Shown here one piece after another: positions 9,640 through 13,523 of a DNA stretch of 13,523 nt; within the stretch, counting starts at the first letter, position 1; each line of letters begins with the position of its first letter. The notes below the pieces were generated by a model. That model had not been told where the DNA came from. It did not search any database and saw only the letters and a program-made list of their open reading frames with translations. Position numbers and translations under genes: made by a program. Source of the stretch: JASFJH01 sp050117725 (GTDB taxonomy: Bacteria > Pseudomonadota > Gammaproteobacteria > AKS1); the NCBI GenBank assembly GCA_050117725.1, contig JASFME010000037.1, positions 1-13,523 on the forward strand, read 5' to 3'.

Positions 9640-9651
9640 TAAGACATCTTA
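9640..9651. promoter_or_regulatory. Inverted repeat in the divergent promoter region
   Basis: TAAGA-CA-TCTTA is an inverted repeat in the 92-base AT-rich gap (9602-9693) between two divergent genes that both lack a clear ribosome site. TATCAT at 9650-9655 is a possible -10 box for the plus-strand gene, with transcription start near 9662, but its -35 is poor. The repeat could be an operator serving both directions. Weak call. Confidence 0.3.
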
Positions 9652-9693
9652 TCATGTTATGCTTTTTTACCTGATCGCCAGATCTGAATAGCT

Positions 9694-10836
9694 ATGTCAG
9701 AACCCGATTTCGAAAAAATCCGCACTGAGAATGATACAAAGATGCTCGCTGATCTGCCAGCCATACGCCGTGGCGAGCGACTGGATGCCCTGATCTCGTT
9801 CGCCAAGGCCTATCTCGGCATGTTTGCCATTACCGATGATTGCCACGATCCCGCATCGCGCGTTCACATGCTGGCTAATGACGAACTGGCGCGCGCCGTT
9901 CTCGAGGGCATAGCGGCCGCGTTGCATGCGGATTATCCATCACCGGAGCAGATTGGTGAAAGTATAATGAAAGAACAGCCTTATGCCAGTGGCTATGTCG
10001 TGCTGGCAGGGCTGGAACAATTGGTGAAGCGTGACCCACAGGTATTTACAGACATACCGGACAGATTGCTCAAGGCCGGTTTGTGTTTCCATTATGCCAA
10101 CCCCTGTGCACAACCTCCGCGCTGGCTGAATCAGTTACTGGATGAACGCATTGATCTCGTCAGCGAGGCCTTGCTGGAAATGTGGCTGGGCATGATCAAT
10201 CTCGGCACGGACTACCTGCCTGGTTATAACCAGCTCTACGTGGACAAGGCGTATCGTCCACTGGTGGCGGTGACAGTCTTGCCCCTGTTGCAGGCCTGGC
10301 AGGACTGTCGCGACAAGACCATGCGCGAACTTTTACATCTGGCCCTGCGTTTTGCCGACCGTCGGCAGTTGCTCGACCTTGCCGAGCAACAGTTACAGGC
10401 GGAAGAATCGATGAGTGTGAAGCGGCGTGTGTACTGGCGAGCGACAGCATTTATGCTGGCCAATGACCGCCATGCACAGGAATTGAGCGACTATGTCGGT
10501 CGCTCCAAGGAACGTGCCCTGCGCCTGCTGGATTTTGTCTATGCAGCGATGCAGCCAGGCGAGGGCGCACAGGTTGAACTTGAACCGATGGCGCTGGCAC
10601 GTTTGATCCGCATGATCGCGCCGAAGTTCACACCACGCCAGGATGCGCATGGCACGCTCGATGAAATCGAGCGCAAGGTGGTGTGGTTATTCAATACTTT
10701 TGAAAAACAGCAGGGCAGGGCAACACAAGACGCGATGCACTGGCTTCAAGGTGTCAGGGTCATGCGCGGTACATTGCGTTATTTCAATGCGTTGCCTGCA
10801 GGGATGCAGGCAATGAGCGATAGCAGGACGCGGTAG
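9694..10836 (+). CDS. Helical-repeat protein resembling the C-terminal solenoid of NACHT/STAND proteins
   Basis: A 380-residue soluble protein, almost wholly alpha-helical, with no signal peptide, membrane helix or P-loop. I recognise no named domain. From memory, several segments resemble the region after the ATPase in large bacterial NACHT/STAND-type proteins. These are RRGERLDALISFAKAYLGMF near residue 25, YVVLAGLEQL near 105, LLHLALRFADRRQLLDLAEQ near 215, and RRVYWRATAFMLANDRH followed by LSDYVGRSKERALRLLDF near 250-285. If that is right, this is a stand-alone solenoid, perhaps a protein- or ligand-binding module, either truncated or working with an ATPase encoded elsewhere. The start has no strong ribosome site; Met17 is an alternative. 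The last 50 bases hold a strong hairpin. The stop lies 37 bases from the convergent TPR gene's stop. Confidence 0.75.
   Translation: MSEPDFEKIRTENDTKMLADLPAIRRGERLDALISFAKAYLGMFAITDDCHDPASRVHMLANDELARAVLEGIAAALHADYPSPEQIGESIMKEQPYASGYVVLAGLEQLVKRDPQVFTDIPDRLLKAGLCFHYANPCAQPPRWLNQLLDERIDLVSEALLEMWLGMINLGTDYLPGYNQLYVDKAYRPLVAVTVLPLLQAWQDCRDKTMRELLHLALRFADRRQLLDLAEQQLQAEESMSVKRRVYWRATAFMLANDRHAQELSDYVGRSKERALRLLDFVYAAMQPGEGAQVELEPMALARLIRMIAPKFTPRQDAHGTLDEIERKVVWLFNTFEKQQGRATQDAMHWLQGVRVMRGTLRYFNALPAGMQAMSDSRTR
10790..10815 (+). other. Strong hairpin with GGGA loop inside the gene end
   Basis: TTGCCTGCA (10792-10800), GGGA loop, TGCAGGCAA (10805-10813) forms a perfect 9-bp stem. A G-U and a C-G pair extend it to 11 pairs. 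The loop fits the GNRA tetraloop rule. It sits within the last codons of the 380-residue gene, 18 bases before the stop. No T-run follows on either strand, so it is not a classic intrinsic terminator. It might protect the 3' end of the messenger. Confidence 0.5.
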
Positions 10837-10873
10837 CGTTGCTGTAATTAACGTTATAGACGCCGTTGACAGG

Positions 10874-12283
10874 CTAACGAATGCTCATGGACTCGGACCA
10901 GTTACCATCCGGCATGAACTCGGCTTTCTCGAGGACGGCTTGTGCCGCAGAGGACTGACCTAGTTGCGTGAGAATTTCACCTTTGAGTAACAGCGATTCC
11001 TTTGCGCCAGGATCGAGTTCAATCGCCTCGTTAATAATGGTCAGTGCCCTGGGATATTGCCTGGTGATGAACAATACCGTGGCGAGATTGTGATAGCCCT
11101 TCTGGTATGAGGGATCGTGAAGAATGGTCTGCTGCAGGTGAGCTATGGATTTTTTGTATTGTCCCTTCCGGGCGAGTAATACGGCCAGATCGTCATGTGC
11201 CTCGGCGTTTTTACTATCGAGTTTGAGCGCCTGTCGCAGGTCTTTTTCGGCTGCAACCAGGTCACCTTTCCAGATACGACGTACGCCACGTTTGGTATAG
11301 GCGACAGAGCTGTCAGGGTTGCGCTCCAGGTAGACGCTCAGATCATCAATCGCCGCGGCAAGTTCGCCACTGCGACCGCGCGCCATGCCGCGGCCATACC
11401 AGGCGTCATCCAGTGAAGGATCGAGTTTGATTGCCATGCTGTAATCTTTAATCGCGTCGTAAAATTCCTGCAGTCTGAAATACTGTTTGCCACGTTCCAG
11501 GTAGTTTTTTGCGTATGAGGGGTTGGCGGCAATCTGGTTTGTCAGCACGGCGATACGGTTTTCGATACGGCCACGCTCATCTGTAACCTGCAGCGCCAGC
11601 CTGGGGCCGATATCCGGCAGGTTTACCAGTGGATTGATATACGCACCAACTTTTGCCGGAAGCTGTCCGAAGCAGGCCGTATAGGCATCGGTGTTCATGA
11701 CGGCCGGCTTTACTCGTGAAAATGAAGATAACTGGTAGTCCTCGAGTGAGATATCGACCTGCTTGTCAAAATATTGCCCGTAACATTGTTCGTAAATTTT
11801 TTCACCCGATGCATCAAACTGGCGAAAGGCGTGCAGTTCATCGCTGTTATTGTGGAAGTTAATCAGAGTCTGCACAGGTGCGTTACGAAAACCGGGCAAC
11901 CAGGCAACCAGGTAATCCCTTTGCAGGTTGCCCTGCTCATCATAAATGAAGACCTCCATGACATGGACTTGATCAGGATTTTCTATTTCATACTGAACCC
12001 GGCTTAACAGTCGGCCAGAGGATTCGTCGAAATATTTTTTCTCAATGAAAAAGTCTCCCCGGGGTGAACTCACACCCCCGTAGCCACCACGGGATTCGGT
12101 GACACGGACTTTGTGCAGGTCGAGATATTTATCATGCAGTTTGACCAGGTTGTCGGCAAAATCATTCCAGGTGTTGATATGGACCTTGTCTTCCTTCATG
12201 CGATCAACCTGCTGCTTTGCAAAGCCTGGAGCGGCAGACAAAAGTGACAGGCATAGCAGAGTGATACAGGCAGAAATTTTCAT
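10874..12283 (-). CDS. Exported tetratricopeptide-repeat protein
   Basis: A 469-residue protein with a signal peptide (about residues 1-22, cut after GFA; no lipobox). Residues 24-235 are an unrecognised domain with aromatic and charged strand-like segments (FFIEKKYFDESSGRLL, VHVMEVFIYDEQGNL) and Cys167 and Cys204. Residues 257-458 contain about six TPR units with the usual pattern, for example YLERGKQYFRLQEFYDAIKD and AYTKRGVRRIWKGDLVAAEK. It should act in the periplasm as a binding scaffold. A strong AGGAGG ribosome site lies 8 bases before the ATG, and the start is 18 bases after the anti-sigma stop, so it is the third gene of the sigma operon and probably part of that regulon's output or signal input. 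Which partner the repeats bind cannot be told. Confidence 0.88.
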   Translation of the reverse strand: MKISACITLLCLSLLSAAPGFAKQQVDRMKEDKVHINTWNDFADNLVKLHDKYLDLHKVRVTESRGGYGGVSSPRGDFFIEKKYFDESSGRLLSRVQYEIENPDQVHVMEVFIYDEQGNLQRDYLVAWLPGFRNAPVQTLINFHNNSDELHAFRQFDASGEKIYEQCYGQYFDKQVDISLEDYQLSSFSRVKPAVMNTDAYTACFGQLPAKVGAYINPLVNLPDIGPRLALQVTDERGRIENRIAVLTNQIAANPSYAKNYLERGKQYFRLQEFYDAIKDYSMAIKLDPSLDDAWYGRGMARGRSGELAAAIDDLSVYLERNPDSSVAYTKRGVRRIWKGDLVAAEKDLRQALKLDSKNAEAHDDLAVLLARKGQYKKSIAHLQQTILHDPSYQKGYHNLATVLFITRQYPRALTIINEAIELDPGAKESLLLKGEILTQLGQSSAAQAVLEKAEFMPDGNWSESMSIR

Positions 12284-12301
12284 AACCGGTTCCTCCTGGT
12301 T

Positions 12302-13006
12302 CTAAAGACGAATGTAATGCCAGCCTTCCTGCTGGCGCTGGATGATTTCCCGAATACCTGATGGGGCAACCTTGGTGTTCTTGATCAGTTTGAACTCATA
12401 CCCCATCCTGCTTTTAAGACGTTTGTAACTGCGTTCACATGCAGTAAAAGTCAGGTTTGGATAACGCTCCTGCATGCTGATTATCCGGTCAGTATACAGG
12501 GAGCGTTCCGGCATCAAAAATTCGATGCCGGCGCCATAGGCGACTATTTCTACCTCAAGTTCCCGGTTATTGGCCTTGAAGGTTTCAAATGCGTGTTCGG
12601 TCTCCTCGAGCAAGGTATTTTGCAAGTAGTCGTCCTGGGTGTTGACATGCATAACAATGCGCCAGACTTTGTCAGCGGGTTGCGCATATTGGGATAATTC
12701 ATTAACAGGCGGGGTATTGTCGGAGACGACTGAATTCAGGAACCAGCCACCGGTTGCTCCTGCGGCAATCAGCAGGGATGCGACGAGGGATGCCGGCAGT
12801 TTGCGGCGTGGTGCAGAACGGTTGTCATGTCTAGCCACGTCATCATAGGCAATGCGGACCATGTCGCGCGTTTGTTGTAACCGGCATAACCGCACATGCA
12901 GCTGGTTGTCGTGCTGAATGGCATCCAGCACGCATTGCCGATCGTCATCATCAAGTTCATCATCGATATAGGCATTGAGCATTTCGTCTGAGATATGTTC
13001 GTTCAT
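12302..13006 (-). CDS. Transmembrane anti-sigma factor with C-terminal DsrE-like domain
   Basis: A 234-residue membrane regulator. Residues 1-55 look like the cytoplasmic sigma-binding segment of anti-sigma factors (ISDEMLNAYIDDELDDDDR). Its zinc motif is incomplete: His37-x3-Cys41 is present but the final Cys of the usual HxxxCxxC is Gln44, with another Cys at position 25. One membrane helix spans about 72-92. Residues 113-234 match the DsrE/DsrF sulfur-relay fold family: VWRIVMHVNTQDD, VEIVAYGAGIEFL, FTACERSYKRL with Cys190, and VAPSGIREIIQRQQEGWHYI. The predicted topology puts DsrE in the periplasm. The ATGA overlap with the sigma factor gene and AGAGG 8 bases before the ATG support the start. 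It probably holds the sigma factor inactive until a redox or sulfur-linked signal reaches Cys190. The signal is inferred, not seen. Confidence 0.88.
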   Translation of the reverse strand: MNEHISDEMLNAYIDDELDDDDRQCVLDAIQHDNQLHVRLCRLQQTRDMVRIAYDDVARHDNRSAPRRKLPASLVASLLIAAGATGGWFLNSVVSDNTPPVNELSQYAQPADKVWRIVMHVNTQDDYLQNTLLEETEHAFETFKANNRELEVEIVAYGAGIEFLMPERSLYTDRIISMQERYPNLTFTACERSYKRLKSRMGYEFKLIKNTKVAPSGIREIIQRQQEGWHYIRL

Positions 13007-13523
13007 GATTCAGACCTCTTCGTATGCAGCTGTGTGACAGGGTTTGGATCAGTTTCCAGAAGCAACCTGGACAATGCGCGGCGTGCCCGGCATAACCGGC
13101 TCATCACCGTACCAATCGGTATATCGAGAACCGTTGCCACCTCGGCATAACTTGCTTCCTGCAAGTCGACAAGGCTGATAACTATCCGTTGCCCCTGGGG
13201 CAGGGTACTGATGGCCTCCCGCACGCGTTGTTTCATGTTGTGCCGGATCGACAATTGCTCAGGTGTTGTTGAGTCGGTGAGGACATAATCATCAATGTCA
13301 TCAGTCGGGCGCTGTCGGCGCAGATGATCACGCCATGCATTGACGAGAATACGCAGCAGCCAGGGTTTCAGAACATCCGGGTTGCGTAACTGCTCCAGGC
13401 TGGCCAGGCTACGGGTGATTGCCTCCTGCGCCAGATCCTCTGCCAGCGCCGTGTTATGGCACCAGGAATAGGCCAGCCGGTACAAATCCGTGCGTAGCCC
13501 GGCAATCTGTTCGCGCAATCGTT
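13003..13523 (-). CDS. ECF (sigma-70 family, RpoE-type) sigma factor, 5' end at window edge
   Basis: Directs RNA polymerase to a stress or envelope-type regulon. The frame is open to the window edge; a TTG at 13518 is the first possible start inside, but the real start is probably just outside. Counting from that TTG, residues 8-70 are sigma region 2 (LYRLAYSWCHNTALAEDLAQ, then PWLLRILVNAWRDHLRR). Residues 98-152 are region 4, with the helix-turn-helix SYAEVATVLDIPIGTVMSRL and LPQGQRIVISLVDLQ before it. Regions 1 and 3 are absent, as in ECF factors. It overlaps the anti-sigma gene by ATGA, so the two are made together. The third gene is the exported TPR protein. Autoregulation is usual for such operons, but the promoter lies outside the window. 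Confidence 0.93.
   Translation of the reverse strand, partial: RLREQIAGLRTDLYRLAYSWCHNTALAEDLAQEAITRSLASLEQLRNPDVLKPWLLRILVNAWRDHLRRQRPTDDIDDYVLTDSTTPEQLSIRHNMKQRVREAISTLPQGQRIVISLVDLQEASYAEVATVLDIPIGTVMSRLCRARRALSRLLLETDPNPVTQLHTKRSES

Noticed and set aside
10790..10815. Intrinsic terminator between the convergent genes
   Set aside because: The hairpin is strong, but no T-run follows it on either strand.
9694..10836. Complete STAND/NACHT defence ATPase
   Set aside because: No P-loop, Walker B or effector domain is present in this gene or its neighbours.

Overview
The window reads as ordinary chromosomal DNA of a mid-GC gammaproteobacterium. The basis is a methionine synthase very close to the enterobacterial MetH type, together with a heme-c sensor, a PilZ/GGDEF/EAL signalling protein, an ECF sigma/anti-sigma pair and E. 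coli-like ribosome binding sites. No tRNA, rRNA, CRISPR array, insertion sequence or phage gene was seen. No stretch longer than about 225 bases lacks a gene.

Left part, plus strand (2-8555): the 3' four fifths of metH is followed by a two-gene unit. Its first gene encodes a membrane heme-c sensor (DUF3365/Tll0287-like domain plus HAMP, no output domain). Its second encodes a soluble class III nucleotidyl cyclase-like protein, so a receptor that is usually one fused chain seems to be split in two. A 224-base regulatory gap with a perfect 14-bp palindrome and a possible activator-type promoter leads to a 1205-residue protein. That protein carries PilZ, DUF1631, degenerate GGDEF and EAL domains and would both sense and probably degrade cyclic di-GMP. 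Two nucleotide second-messenger systems therefore sit side by side.

Middle (8541-10836): two exported proteins on the minus strand overlap by ATGA. They are a conserved-looking protein of unknown function and a TlpA-like thioredoxin. Diverging from them is a 380-residue helical protein that resembles, from memory, the C-terminal solenoid of NACHT/STAND-type ATPases, but no ATPase domain is present.

Right part, minus strand (10874-13523): an ECF sigma factor (start beyond the window edge), a membrane anti-sigma factor and an exported TPR protein form a tight operon. The anti-sigma has an N-terminal sigma-binding-like segment, one membrane helix and a C-terminal DsrE-like domain predicted to lie in the periplasm. 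This fusion suggests a redox or sulfur signal transmitted across the membrane to the sigma factor and is the most distinctive system in the window. The heme sensor/cyclase pair is the second most distinctive.
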